A program made the translations under genes and the position numbers. Below the pieces are notes generated by a model. It worked only from the letters and a program-made list of their open reading frames with translations. It did not search any database and had not been told where the DNA came from. From Rhizobium brockwellii (GTDB lineage Bacteria > Pseudomonadota > Alphaproteobacteria > Rhizobiales > Rhizobiaceae), in NCBI RefSeq assembly GCF_000769405.2, contig NZ_CP053439.1:434001-498000 (forward strand): 64,000 nucleotides of DNA. Direction: 5' to 3'. This document shows positions 17,001 to 26,398 of this stretch, piece after piece. Position 1 is the stretch's first letter; each line of letters opens with the position of its first letter.

Positions 17001-17993
17001 ATGACAATTTCGTCGGGAATAAAGCGGCGCACCCTTTTTGCCGCAGGCCTTGGCCTGCTCGCGGCGCCGGCAATTTTTAGAGAGAAGGCCGAAGCGGCCG
17101 CAACTGGAGAAAGCAATCATATGGATGTGACGCCTTTGCCTGAGATCAATCAATTCAAGCTCGGTTCCTATAAGTTCACCGTCGTCCGCGACGGCACCAG
17201 CATTGTCGAAAAGCCCTATGAAACCTTCGGCACCAATCAGGACCCCGAAACCGTCAAGTCGTTGCTGACTGCAAACTTCCTGCCGGCCGACAAGTTCATG
17301 AATGGCTATACGCCGGCTCTCATCGATACCGGTTCGGATGTCATCCTCGTCGATACCGGCTTCGGCGCCAGCGGCCGCGCACGCGGCGCCGGCCAGCTTG
17401 TCGAAGGCCTGAAGGCGGCGGGATATTCGGCCGACGACGTCACGCTGGTGGCGCTGACCCACCTGCACGGCGATCATATTGGTGGTCTGATGGAAGACGG
17501 TGCGGCTGCCTTCAAGAATGCCCGCTATGTCGTCGGCCAGGCCGAATATGATTTCTGGTCGGACAAGGTACGAGAGGGCACGCCTGCCGAGGGCGGTCAC
17601 AAGGCCGTGCTCGCCAACGTCGTGCCGCTCGCCGAAAAGACCACTTTTATTAAGGAAGGTGATAGCGTCGCGCCCGGCGTAACGGCGATGCTGGCGCCCG
17701 GCCACTCGCCGGGGCATATGGTGTTCCACGTCGAATCCGAGGGCAAGCGCCTAGTGCTCACAGGCGATACGGCCAACCATTATATCCTGTCTCTGTTGCG
17801 GCCGGATTGGGAGGTGCGTTTCGACATGGACAAGACTCAGGCCGCCGCCACCCGCCGCAAGGTCTTCGAGATGATTGCGAGCGAGAAGATCGCCTTCCTT
17901 GGCTACCACATGCCGTTCCCGGCGGTCGGCTTCGTCGAAAGGCAGGATGGCGGTTATCGCTTCGTGCCGAAGACCTATCAGTTCGACATCTGA
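17001..17993 (+). CDS. Exported metallo-beta-lactamase-fold hydrolase
   Basis: A 330-residue protein with a Tat-like leader (IKRRTLFAAGLGLLAAPA; two Arg before the hydrophobic stretch), so periplasmic export is likely. The MBL metal site is complete in outline: LTHLHGDHIGG (HxHxDH), a GHSPGHMVFH His, TGDTAN with the bridging Asp, and GYHMPFP His near the end. The lactonase-like topology suggests a lactone, ester or phosphoester substrate, not determinable here. ATG 17001 is preceded by AAGGATGG at good spacing, which favours it over ATG 16986. A rho-independent terminator follows after a repeat element. Confidence 0.88.
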   Translation: MTISSGIKRRTLFAAGLGLLAAPAIFREKAEAAATGESNHMDVTPLPEINQFKLGSYKFTVVRDGTSIVEKPYETFGTNQDPETVKSLLTANFLPADKFMNGYTPALIDTGSDVILVDTGFGASGRARGAGQLVEGLKAAGYSADDVTLVALTHLHGDHIGGLMEDGAAAFKNARYVVGQAEYDFWSDKVREGTPAEGGHKAVLANVVPLAEKTTFIKEGDSVAPGVTAMLAPGHSPGHMVFHVESEGKRLVLTGDTANHYILSLLRPDWEVRFDMDKTQAAATRRKVFEMIASEKIAFLGYHMPFPAVGFVERQDGGYRFVPKTYQFDI

Positions 17994-17997
17994 TCTG

Positions 17998-18094
17998 GAG
18001 CGGTTCAGCCTTTCACGGAAGCGCTGAACTGCTCTAAGTTTTTGTTTTTGCACAATTCAGAACCGAAAAATGCCTAGCGCTTTTCCCGGAATGC
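17998..18094 (+). repeat. AB-type two-hairpin intergenic element, copy 3
   Basis: Hairpin A: GAGCGGTTCAGC (17998-18009) with GCTGAACTGCTC (18023-18034), one G-T pair. Linker AAGTTTTTGTTTTTGCA, then B with CAATTCAGAACCGAAAA and TTTTCCCGGAAT. Starts 5 nt after the hydrolase stop codon. Same layout as the other AB copies with a different A stem sequence. Confidence 0.75.
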
Positions 18095-18118
18095 TCCTGG
18101 CGCATGGCACCCATGACG

Positions 18119-18145
18119 AGCCCGGCGGGCAGGCCGGGCTTTTTG
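18119..18145 (+). terminator. Rho-independent terminator
   Basis: Stem AGCCCGGC (18119-18126) and GCCGGGCT (18133-18140) with loop GGGCAG, followed directly by a T run. Probably ends the metallo-hydrolase transcript before guaB. Confidence 0.85.
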
Positions 18146-18260
18146 CTATTTCCTTCCTGTCATAGACGTGTTACCAGCCCTCGCCAACTTCCAAGCACCC
18201 CATGCAGACCGCCGGGGCGGACGATTCGTTTCCGGACAGGGTCGCATTTTTATTAAATGA

Positions 18261-19757
<1,497 letters not shown>

Positions 19758-19759
19758 CC

Positions 19760-20314
19760 ATGAAGGCGGGCAGCGGGATTCCTCTCTGGATCGTTGCGCT
19801 GCTCGCAGCCCTTTGCCTTGCCGTGCTCGCCTGGACGACCTTCGGCTTCGTCGTTCCCTTCAAGCACGAAACCGGCCAGGCGGTGCTCGATACCTATTTC
19901 GCCGGTTACGACGAGTCTGCGGTCTTCCACATGCAGAAGCTGCTCGATGAGAACGAAACGGCGACCAGGCTGCTGCGCGCCATGTATTTCGGGCCGGAGC
20001 TGATCTTTCCCGCATTGCTGACGGCGCTGCTGTTTCTCGCCTTCCTCAAGCTCGGTCCCGACGGCGCATGGTTCGGCCGATCGGCGCATCCACTCGTCGG
20101 CAAGGCGGTCTACCTGCTGCCGTTCATCTACGGCATCGCCGATTACGGCGAGAACATCTCGAGCCTTATGGCCTTCGGCAAGGGTGCGTCTGCAAGTCTT
20201 GCAACACAGCTGCTGCCGTGGATGACACGGCTGAAATTCGCAAGCCTCGCCATCTGCTTCATCGTCGCCGCCCGGCTCGCCGTCATGCGCTGGCTCTCTT
20301 CGCGGGAGCCCTGA
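19760..20314 (+). CDS. Small integral membrane protein of unknown function
   Basis: A 184-residue protein with about four hydrophobic segments (residues 8-30, 75-95, 112-130, 155-175). It starts 2 nt after the guaB stop, so it is probably co-transcribed, although a membrane protein has no obvious place in purine synthesis. Motifs such as LLDENETATRLLRAMYFGPE between the first two segments are visible, but I do not recognise a family. The 3' end nearly meets the convergent LysR gene. Confidence 0.75.
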   Translation: MKAGSGIPLWIVALLAALCLAVLAWTTFGFVVPFKHETGQAVLDTYFAGYDESAVFHMQKLLDENETATRLLRAMYFGPELIFPALLTALLFLAFLKLGPDGAWFGRSAHPLVGKAVYLLPFIYGIADYGENISSLMAFGKGASASLATQLLPWMTRLKFASLAICFIVAARLAVMRWLSSREP

Positions 20315-20322
20315 AGCGGCTG

Positions 20323-21240
20323 TCAGCCCCTCCACCGCCAGGCTGGATTTGAAAGTCTTGCCACCATGAAATCGGAAAGGACCTCGACTTTCGCAGGTCG
20401 GCTCCGAGCAGAAGGGGTGACGAAATACAATGCGCCGGCAGGCAGCGTCCAGCCGGAAAGGATTGGCTTCAGCCGGCCGTCGATCAGATGGTCATACGCC
20501 AGAAATTCCGGCAGTTCGATGATCCCGAGGCCGCGTAGCGCCATCGGTATCAAGGCTTGCGAATTGGTGGCCCTGAGGGCGCCACTTGGCACTATGACCT
20601 CCTCTTTGCCTTCACTGTTACGCAAGCGCCAGACGTCTTGGCGCGGCCTGTAGGCGTATCCGAGGCAATGGTGAGCAGCTAGCTCGCGAGGGTGTTTCGG
20701 CGCGCCATGTCGATCGATGTAAGCGGATGCAGCGAGAATGAAGCGATCAACCGGCGTGAGCCTGCGCGCGACCAATGATGAATCCGGCAGTACTGCAATA
20801 CGAAGCGCCGCATCAAAGCCGTCTCCCACGATATCGACGACAGCATCGCTCATATGCAGGTCGATGGAAATGTCCGGATAGAGCTCGAAAAAATCGGGCA
20901 GGATCGGGGCCAGCCAGCGTATGCCGAAGTCCATCGGCGCGGCAAGCCTGATGAGGCCCATCGGCCGGGTAGCAAGCTCCCGGGCTGTGTTTTCTGCCGC
21001 CTCGGCCTCAGCATAGATCCGTGCGGCGCTGTCGATCAGTCGCAGGCCAAAATCCGTCAACGCGAGCTGCCGCGAAGTGCGGTTGAAAAGCCTTGCGCCC
21101 AGCCTCTGCTCAAGCCGGCTCACGGCACGCGAAACGGTCGGCACGGACACCCCAAGCGTTTGAGCAGCGCGCGCGAAAGAACGTTCTTCGGCGACTTTTG
21201 CAAACATCGCCAGGCCTTCGAAATCCGGAAATTTAGTCAT
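20323..21240 (-). CDS. LysR-family transcriptional regulator
   Basis: A 305-residue regulator with an N-terminal winged HTH (SFARAAQTLGVSVPTVSRAV, RLEQRLGARLFNRTSR) and a LysR substrate domain starting at GLIRLAAPMDFG. Start ATG 21240 gives the standard MTKFPDFEGLAMFAKVAEE beginning; the open frame further upstream overlaps the divergent SDR gene. It is divergent from that SDR with 91 bp between starts, so the SDR is the likely target and the gene is probably autoregulated. The effector is unknown. Confidence 0.92.
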   Translation of the reverse strand: MTKFPDFEGLAMFAKVAEERSFARAAQTLGVSVPTVSRAVSRLEQRLGARLFNRTSRQLALTDFGLRLIDSAARIYAEAEAAENTARELATRPMGLIRLAAPMDFGIRWLAPILPDFFELYPDISIDLHMSDAVVDIVGDGFDAALRIAVLPDSSLVARRLTPVDRFILAASAYIDRHGAPKHPRELAAHHCLGYAYRPRQDVWRLRNSEGKEEVIVPSGALRATNSQALIPMALRGLGIIELPEFLAYDHLIDGRLKPILSGWTLPAGALYFVTPSARSRPAKVEVLSDFMVARLSNPAWRWRG

Positions 21241-21255
21241 GTCATTCCTGAAACG

Positions 21256-21276
21256 ATAGCTTTCAATTCTTTCTAT
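21256..21276. promoter_or_regulatory. Candidate LysR box in the LysR/SDR divergent promoter
   Basis: Short inverted repeat ATAG (21256-21259) and CTAT (21273-21276) separated by 13 bp, in the 91-bp gap between the divergent genes. This fits the loose LysR T-N11-A style of site, but the arms are only 4 bp, so it may be chance. Confidence 0.3.
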
Positions 21277-21331
21277 TTCGAAACGGTTCCTCCGTCCATA
21301 TCTCAGCTCCAGTCGAACAAAGGAGACGACA

Positions 21332-22087
21332 ATGACACAAAGACTGGATGCAAAGATTGCGGTCATCACCGGCGCCACCTCAGGCATTGGTCTTGCAACA
21401 GCGAAGCGATTCGTGGCCGAGGGCGCGCGGGTTTTCATTACCGGCCGTCGCAAGGATGTTCTCGATGCAGCCATCGCTGAGATCGGCGGTGGGGTTGTCG
21501 GCATTCAGGCTGATTCGGCCAATCTTGCCGACCTCGATCAACTCTATGAGCGGGTGAAGGCAGAGGCCGGGCGAATTGACGTGCTCTTCGTCAACGCGGG
21601 CGGAGGCTCCATGCTGCCCCTCGGGGAAATTACCGAAGAGCAGTATGACGATACTTTCGATCGGAACGTGAAGGGGGTTCTCTTTACGGTGCAGAAGGCC
21701 CTACCACTGCTTGTCCGAGGATCCTCGATCATATTGACGGGATCGACAGCAGGCTCGACCGGCACGCCCGCCTTCAGTGTTTATGCCGCATCGAAAGCTG
21801 CTTTGAGCAGCTTTGCGCGCAACTGGATCCTTGATGTGAAGGATCGCGGCATTCGGATCAACACGCTCAGTCCCGGTCCGACGGAGACGACTGGACTGGT
21901 CGAATTGGCGGGTAAGGACCCAGCCCAACAGCAGGGCTTGCTTGATTATCTTGCGGCCCAGGTGCCAATGGGCAGGGTCGGGCGTGCCGAGGAAGTTGCC
22001 GCAGCCGCACTCTTCCTGGCCTCGGATGATTCCAGCTTCGTCACCGGTGCCGAACTCTTCGTCGATGGCGGCAGCGCGCAGGTCTGA
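21332..22087 (+). CDS. SDR-family oxidoreductase
   Basis: A 251-residue classical short-chain dehydrogenase. NAD(P)-binding TGATSGIG lies at residues 13-20, ITGRR at 36-40 (Arg pair favours NADPH), NAG at 88-90, catalytic Ser138 and YAASK (Y151, K155). The C-terminus ends in [14 protein letters not shown], as in most classical SDRs. ATG 21332 has an AAAGGAG ribosome site. Divergently paired with the LysR gene. Such LysR/SDR pairs often respond to quinones or aldehydes; substrate not determinable. Confidence 0.92.
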   Translation: MTQRLDAKIAVITGATSGIGLATAKRFVAEGARVFITGRRKDVLDAAIAEIGGGVVGIQADSANLADLDQLYERVKAEAGRIDVLFVNAGGGSMLPLGEITEEQYDDTFDRNVKGVLFTVQKALPLLVRGSSIILTGSTAGSTGTPAFSVYAASKAALSSFARNWILDVKDRGIRINTLSPGPTETTGLVELAGKDPAQQQGLLDYLAAQVPMGRVGRAEEVAAAALFLASDDSSFVTGAELFVDGGSAQV

Positions 22088-22198
22088 TGAAACCGAGCGG
22101 CCCGCCATATTCTAAAGGCGGGCCGCCGACGCTGGTATCCTTTTCTCCTTTCGGCTACTGCTCGCAAAGAATGCGAAGCGGAAAGGAAACAGCCACAC

Positions 22199-22615
22199 AT
22201 GACCGGCTATCAAATCTTCTGGCCACTGCTTGCCCATGTGGCCCTGGTCTATGGTCTTTACGCGCTTCTTGGGCTTCGGCGCGCAAAAATGGTCCGCGCC
22301 GGCAGCATCGCGAAATCGGATTATCGCGAAAATCGCGGCGAGCCGGCCGAAAGCCTTGCCGTCAAGAACTGCCTCGCCAACCAGTTCGAACTGCCTGTGC
22401 TCTTCCACGTCTGCTGCATTCTTATTTATATCACGGACGCCGACAATATCGTCACCGTCGGGCTTGCCTGGATCTTCGTCGCCCTGCGCTACGCCCACGC
22501 CGCCATCCACGTCACCAGCAACGAATTGCGCTATCGCAGCCCGCTTTTTGCGGCAGGCTATGTCGTACTCGCTGCCATGTGGATCTGGCTCGCCGTTTGG
22601 ATGGCAATGGGCTGA
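22199..22615 (+). CDS. MAPEG-family membrane protein
   Basis: A 138-residue protein with three to four membrane helices. The pattern RAGSIAKSDYRENRGE after helix 1, NCLANQFELPVLFHVCC in helix 2 and LRYAHAAIHVTSNELRYRSP before helix 3 matches the MAPEG fold (membrane-associated eicosanoid and glutathione metabolism proteins), where Asn, Glu and Arg contact glutathione. Bacterial members are mostly uncharacterised. Stands alone between the SDR and the TetR gene. Confidence 0.85.
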   Translation: MTGYQIFWPLLAHVALVYGLYALLGLRRAKMVRAGSIAKSDYRENRGEPAESLAVKNCLANQFELPVLFHVCCILIYITDADNIVTVGLAWIFVALRYAHAAIHVTSNELRYRSPLFAAGYVVLAAMWIWLAVWMAMG

Positions 22616-22893
22616 ACCTGCGTCGATCGCAGCCAACAGGACTCCGTGCTCTATGTCCTCGACAACGCGAGGACTGTCTCTCTTCTCTGCAGGAGGATGA
22701 CACAACCTGTCGAGGTCTTTTCGATGCTCCGTCAATCGCCGCGATATGCTGTGAGGGCTTGATTTCACAGGCTTTTGCCGACCGTTAAAATCCGAACGGT
22801 TCCATTTACGGCAGGTGAAGGCTTGCATGTCATACCCGCCCGACGCGCTGTCTGGCATATGCCTCCGCCGCGAACAAAAAGAATGGGAACGAC

Positions 22894-23535
22894 ATGGGCG
22901 CGGAAAGCATGGATCGGATAGGTCTGCGAAGGAAGCCTAAGCAGGAGCGCAGCATCCAGAGGCTGGACCTCATTCTCGCCGCCGCCGCCAAGATCATCGC
23001 GGAAAAGGGCGTCAGCGCTATGCGGATGACGGAACTCGCCGCCGCCGCCAAGGTGCCGATCGGTTCGGTTTACCAGTATTTCCCGGAGAAGGCGGCGATC
23101 GTCAAAGCCCTGTTCGACCAGCACGCCTCGGCGATCCAGGCGAAGATGGCGGCGATGTTCACCAACGTAAAGTCACTCGACCAGGCGCTCGACGTCGTCT
23201 GCGCCACCATCGACTGGTATTACGATTCCTACCACAACGATCCCGTTTATCTCGGCGTCTGGATGGGAACGGAGACCGATCAGGATCTGTTGCAGCTGAA
23301 TATCGAGCATAGCGGTCGCGTCGCCGGCATCTTCCATGACGCCGTGCGCCGGCTGGCTCCCGACCTTTGTGACGATGAAATGTATGCGCGCACTTACCTT
23401 TTCAGCCACCTGATCGGCGCCGTCATCCGGCTTGCCGCCGTGAGCGAGGAGGCCTTGGCACGGCGTATGCTCGATGAGTGGAAGCACGTCATCCGCGCCT
23501 CCCTTTTTAGCGCGACCGTGCCGCGGGCCGCCTGA
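22894..23535 (+). CDS. TetR-family transcriptional regulator
   Basis: A 213-residue regulator. The N-terminal HTH runs RLDLILAAAAKIIAEKGV then MTELAAAAKVPIGSVYQYFPEK, the TetR signature. The C-terminal ligand domain is mostly helical and unrecognised. ATG 22894 has GGGA upstream; ATG 22909 is a possible alternative. The 278 bp before it hold no gene I can support. Its target may be itself or the MAPEG gene upstream, but there is no divergent partner to make this clear. Confidence 0.9.
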   Translation: MGAESMDRIGLRRKPKQERSIQRLDLILAAAAKIIAEKGVSAMRMTELAAAAKVPIGSVYQYFPEKAAIVKALFDQHASAIQAKMAAMFTNVKSLDQALDVVCATIDWYYDSYHNDPVYLGVWMGTETDQDLLQLNIEHSGRVAGIFHDAVRRLAPDLCDDEMYARTYLFSHLIGAVIRLAAVSEEALARRMLDEWKHVIRASLFSATVPRAA

Positions 23536-23541
23536 GAACTC

Positions 23542-24498
23542 TTACCAGCTCGGGACCATATTGGCCGCCTTCAGTCGTGGATAAAGGCGCGCCTGGGCGG
23601 ATTTGACGTCCGCCTCGAGGCTGTCGTCGACGACAGTAGGCGTGATATTGTCGAGGCAGGCGGTGATATGCGCCGTGATCGCGTTCATCAGCGAGAGCGA
23701 AACGCCCGGTCGCTTCATGATGCCGATCTGCACCGGCGGCAGCGCCGGAAAGCCGTCCGCCTGGCTCAACACTTTCATGCCGGTCCGCAGCGCCGATTCC
23801 GGCATCACCGAAACCGCCATGCCGGCAAGCACGGCAGCGGCAACGACGGTGCAGGACCAGCTGGTGAACAGGATCTGGTGCTCGCGTCCCACCGCATCGA
23901 GCGCCGAGCAGGCGAGCTGGCGCCACTGGCAGTCGCGCCGGCCGACAGCAAGCGGCACCGGCGCGTCGTCGCGGATCGGATGGTTGGCCGAGCCCACCCA
24001 GCAGAGCGGCTCGGTTCTCACCACATCGGACATGCGCTCGCGCGGATTGTGGGTGACGAGCGCGATGTCGAGCTCGCCCTTATGCATGCGTTCGGCAAGA
24101 TCCACCGAGGGCTCGCAGACGATATAGAGTTCGACATTTGGATGCGTCTTGGCGAAACGGCCGATGATTTCGGGCATGTAGCGGTCGGCATAATCGTCCG
24201 GCGTGCCGATCCGCAGCGTCCCCTCCAGCCTGTTGTCGTCGAAGGCGGCGATCGCCTCATTGTTGAGGCGGATGATGCGCCGCGCATAGTTGAGCAGCTT
24301 TTCGCCCTCGACCGTCAGCCGGTTTCCCCGCCCGTCCTTGATGAACAGCTGCTTGCCGATGCGTTCCTCCAGACGGCGCATCTGCATGGAGACGGCCGAT
24401 TGGGTCTTGTAGACCCTGTCGGCGGCCTTGGTGAAGCTGCCGGAATCGACGATGGCGATGAAAGTCTGCAATTGGTCGAGATCAAGAGGCGCGGACAT
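23542..24498 (-). CDS. LysR-family transcriptional regulator
   Basis: A 318-residue regulator beginning MSAPLDLDQLQTFIAIVDSG, with HTH SFTKAADRVYKTQSAVSMQM and RLEERIGKQLF. The substrate domain starts GTLRIGTPDDYADRYMPEI, similar to the LrhA/HexA branch. ATG 24498 follows GGTGA; an in-frame ATG at 24510 would add four residues. Divergent from the DUF1127 gene, which may be its target. The gap has a short palindrome ATGAT-A-ATCAT at 24522-24532. Confidence 0.9.
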   Translation of the reverse strand: MSAPLDLDQLQTFIAIVDSGSFTKAADRVYKTQSAVSMQMRRLEERIGKQLFIKDGRGNRLTVEGEKLLNYARRIIRLNNEAIAAFDDNRLEGTLRIGTPDDYADRYMPEIIGRFAKTHPNVELYIVCEPSVDLAERMHKGELDIALVTHNPRERMSDVVRTEPLCWVGSANHPIRDDAPVPLAVGRRDCQWRQLACSALDAVGREHQILFTSWSCTVVAAAVLAGMAVSVMPESALRTGMKVLSQADGFPALPPVQIGIMKRPGVSLSLMNAITAHITACLDNITPTVVDDSLEADVKSAQARLYPRLKAANMVPSW

Positions 24499-24712
24499 GT
24501 TTTCACCCATAAAGATAGCTGATGATAATCATTAGAAACATTCGTTGGACTGATCAATAGGTCTTTGGCATCTTCGGGATGCAAATCAAGCAAAGTGAAG
24601 GACAGACACCCTGCCTGTCCGAGCCAATTCAGTCTTGCTCCCTCCCGTGCGACCTCGCGGGAGGGGTGGGTTGTTGTGCGCCTAAAAGAAAATCGAAAGA
24701 AAGGAGAGTCCC

Positions 24713-25012
24713 ATGCGGATGACAGACAGAACAATAGAACTCGACTGCGGCAAGCTCACCCCGACGTTTTCCCAGCGTCTGGTAGCAGGCCTCGCACCGT
24801 TGACCTCCCTCTTTCGCGGGTTCCGCAATCGCATGGAGATCAACGCGCTGCACGATCTGAACGACACGCAGCTGAGGGATATCGGCCTTAGCAGGGCCGA
24901 CCTGACCTCCGCGTTCCTGGCGTCAACCTTTTTCGAGGACCCGTCGGAACATCTGACGCGCTCGGCACGCAATCGCTGGCGCCTGTCGCTCTTCCGCTCC
25001 TACGAAGAGTAG
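24713..25012 (+). CDS. DUF1127 small protein
   Basis: A 99-residue protein. The C-terminal half has the DUF1127 core: RNRMEINALHDLNDTQLRD followed by IGLSRADL. Members are small Arg-rich proteins common in Alphaproteobacteria, linked in Agrobacterium work to phosphate/carbon metabolism and RNA turnover. Here the domain is preceded by a 40-residue N-terminal part, longer than the shortest members. GGAGAG stands six bases before the ATG. A strong terminator follows at 25061, so it is a single-gene transcript. Confidence 0.9.
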   Translation: MRMTDRTIELDCGKLTPTFSQRLVAGLAPLTSLFRGFRNRMEINALHDLNDTQLRDIGLSRADLTSAFLASTFFEDPSEHLTRSARNRWRLSLFRSYEE

Positions 25013-25060
25013 GAGCGGCGAGTTTCCCCGCAGGGTGATAGCCAATAGCCCTGCCGCTTG

Positions 25061-25101
25061 ACCCGGTGATCGGCTTTCCCAAGCCATCTCCGGGTTTTTT
25101 T
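25061..25101 (+). terminator. Rho-independent terminator with two-tier stem
   Basis: Outer stem ACCCGG (25061-25066) with CCGGGT (25090-25095), inner stem GGCTT with AAGCC, then TTTTTT. Ends the DUF1127 transcript. Confidence 0.85.
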
Positions 25102-25172
25102 ATGCCCCAGCGCATCAGCCCGAAAAACGGACTCGATTTTCGGAAAGCACGGTGCGAGGATTGAAAGTGTTA

Positions 25173-25203
25173 GAGCGCCCTTTGTGCGTCCGAAAGGACG
25201 CTC
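25173..25203 (+). repeat. C-type hairpin repeat
   Basis: GAGCGCCCTTT (25173-25183) pairs with AAAGGACGCTC (25193-25203), one mismatch, loop GTGCGTCCG. Related to hairpin C of the DC elements. Lies just beyond the 3' end of the DUF937 gene. Confidence 0.65.
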
Positions 25204-25222
25204 CAATACGCCGCTCTCGGGG

Positions 25223-26089
25223 TTATTCGCTGGTCTCAGAGGAAGGCTTCGGCCGATAGGTTTCGAAGATCGCTTCCAGGTTCCTCTGGTAGTTCTTCTG
25301 CACTTCCAGTCCGCTGTCGAACATGGCGTTCAGCATCTCGGTGTAGCTGTCGGCATTGACCTTTGCCTCTTCCTTCGGCGCCTCCGGCGTCTTGGTTTTA
25401 GTCTGAGCCGCCGGCTGCTGGCCAAGCCCACCCATCATCTCCTGGAAGGCCTTGGCGAAGGGATTGTCGAGGAAGGGGTTCGGCTGAGATGTTGCTTCCG
25501 GCTTCGGGACCGAAAACATCAACTGCATCGCCTGGGTGAAGGGATTGTCGAAGATGCTGGGTTCCGGGGTCGTCTTCTGCTTCGGCGCAAAGCCGGTGCT
25601 TTCCAGCCATTTCTGGATGGTCTCGTTCATCGCGGTGTTAACGAAGGGGTTGACCGGCGAGGCCATCTGGCCGGTCGTCTGCTTGAAGAGCCCGCCCATC
25701 AGCGTATCGGCCAGCACCGGCAGCATCCGCTTGTAGATATCCTGGCCGATGCCGGTCATCTGTGCGGCCTGGGCGGCGACCGCGCGCGAAACCTCCTTCG
25801 AGCCGAAGAGTTGGGCAAGGATATTGTTGCCGTCGGAAATACCCTCCGGCGTGAACGCCCGGTTCATATCCTCGAAATATCGCGCGTAATTGCCGGAGGA
25901 GACCGCCTGCATCAGCCCGACGAAATCATAGGGATTGCTGGTGCTGCGCTTCAGCCCGGCGGAAAAGGCCGGCATCAGCGCCGCCATTGCCTTCGTCGCC
26001 TGTTCCTGCGCGAGGTTGAACTGTCGGGCGATCGCCTCCATCGCCGCGCCGTTCTGCGCCTGCATCATCATGTCGAAGAGTGGCAGCAT
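25223..26089 (-). CDS. DUF937-like protein with NPF repeats
   Basis: A 288-residue soluble protein starting MLPLFDMMMQAQNG. Residues about 15-135 fit the helical DUF937 pattern (AIARQFNLAQEQATKAMAAL, then SNPYDFVGLM and ILAQLFGSKEVSRAVAAQAA). The middle carries three spaced NPF motifs in similar settings: NPFVNTA (147), DNPFTQAMQLMF (181) and DNPFAKAFQEMM (208). The C-terminus SYTEMLNAMFDSGLEVQKNY is helical and charged. Start set at ATG 26089. Function unknown. C-type hairpin repeats flank the gene on both sides. Confidence 0.75.
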   Translation of the reverse strand: MLPLFDMMMQAQNGAAMEAIARQFNLAQEQATKAMAALMPAFSAGLKRSTSNPYDFVGLMQAVSSGNYARYFEDMNRAFTPEGISDGNNILAQLFGSKEVSRAVAAQAAQMTGIGQDIYKRMLPVLADTLMGGLFKQTTGQMASPVNPFVNTAMNETIQKWLESTGFAPKQKTTPEPSIFDNPFTQAMQLMFSVPKPEATSQPNPFLDNPFAKAFQEMMGGLGQQPAAQTKTKTPEAPKEEAKVNADSYTEMLNAMFDSGLEVQKNYQRNLEAIFETYRPKPSSETSE

Positions 26090-26238
26090 GGAAGTCCCTT
26101 TCCCCGGGTCGTGACGCGTTGTAACGCCACTATAACCGGAAATGGCAATGAGCAAACTGCTTTTTGCCATAAGAACTTAGGGAGGAATTTAGCGAGAGCC
26201 TGCGACCGAGGCTCCAGTGGCGGGTCGGTGGAGCACGA

Positions 26239-26276
26239 GAGCGCCGTGCGTGCTTTCTGACGCACAAAGGACGCTC
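26239..26276 (+). repeat. C-type hairpin repeat
   Basis: GAGCGCCGTGCGT (26239-26251) pairs in two blocks with ACGCAC (26260-26265) and CGCTC (26272-26276). Shares GCACAAAGGACGCTCC with the repeat at 25173 read on the other strand (GAGCGCCCTTTGTGC). Lies between the DUF937 and gshA genes. Confidence 0.6.
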
Positions 26277-26398
26277 CAACTCTTTCGATCCTCGCAGCGC
26301 GATGCGCTAGGTCGCCGGCCTTCACTTCCGCTGCTCGGAAACAGGCGAAAACAGCGGCTGTCAGCGCGATTCCGGGAAAAAGGGAACCGGGGTCGGAC

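Noticed and set aside
22691..22765. Possible 21-codon ORF with AGGAGG
   Set aside because: The ribosome site touches the ATG (no spacing), and the peptide resembles nothing.
24522..24532. ATGAT-A-ATCAT palindrome between LysR and DUF1127
   Set aside because: Only 5-bp arms in AT-richer promoter DNA; too weak to call a site.
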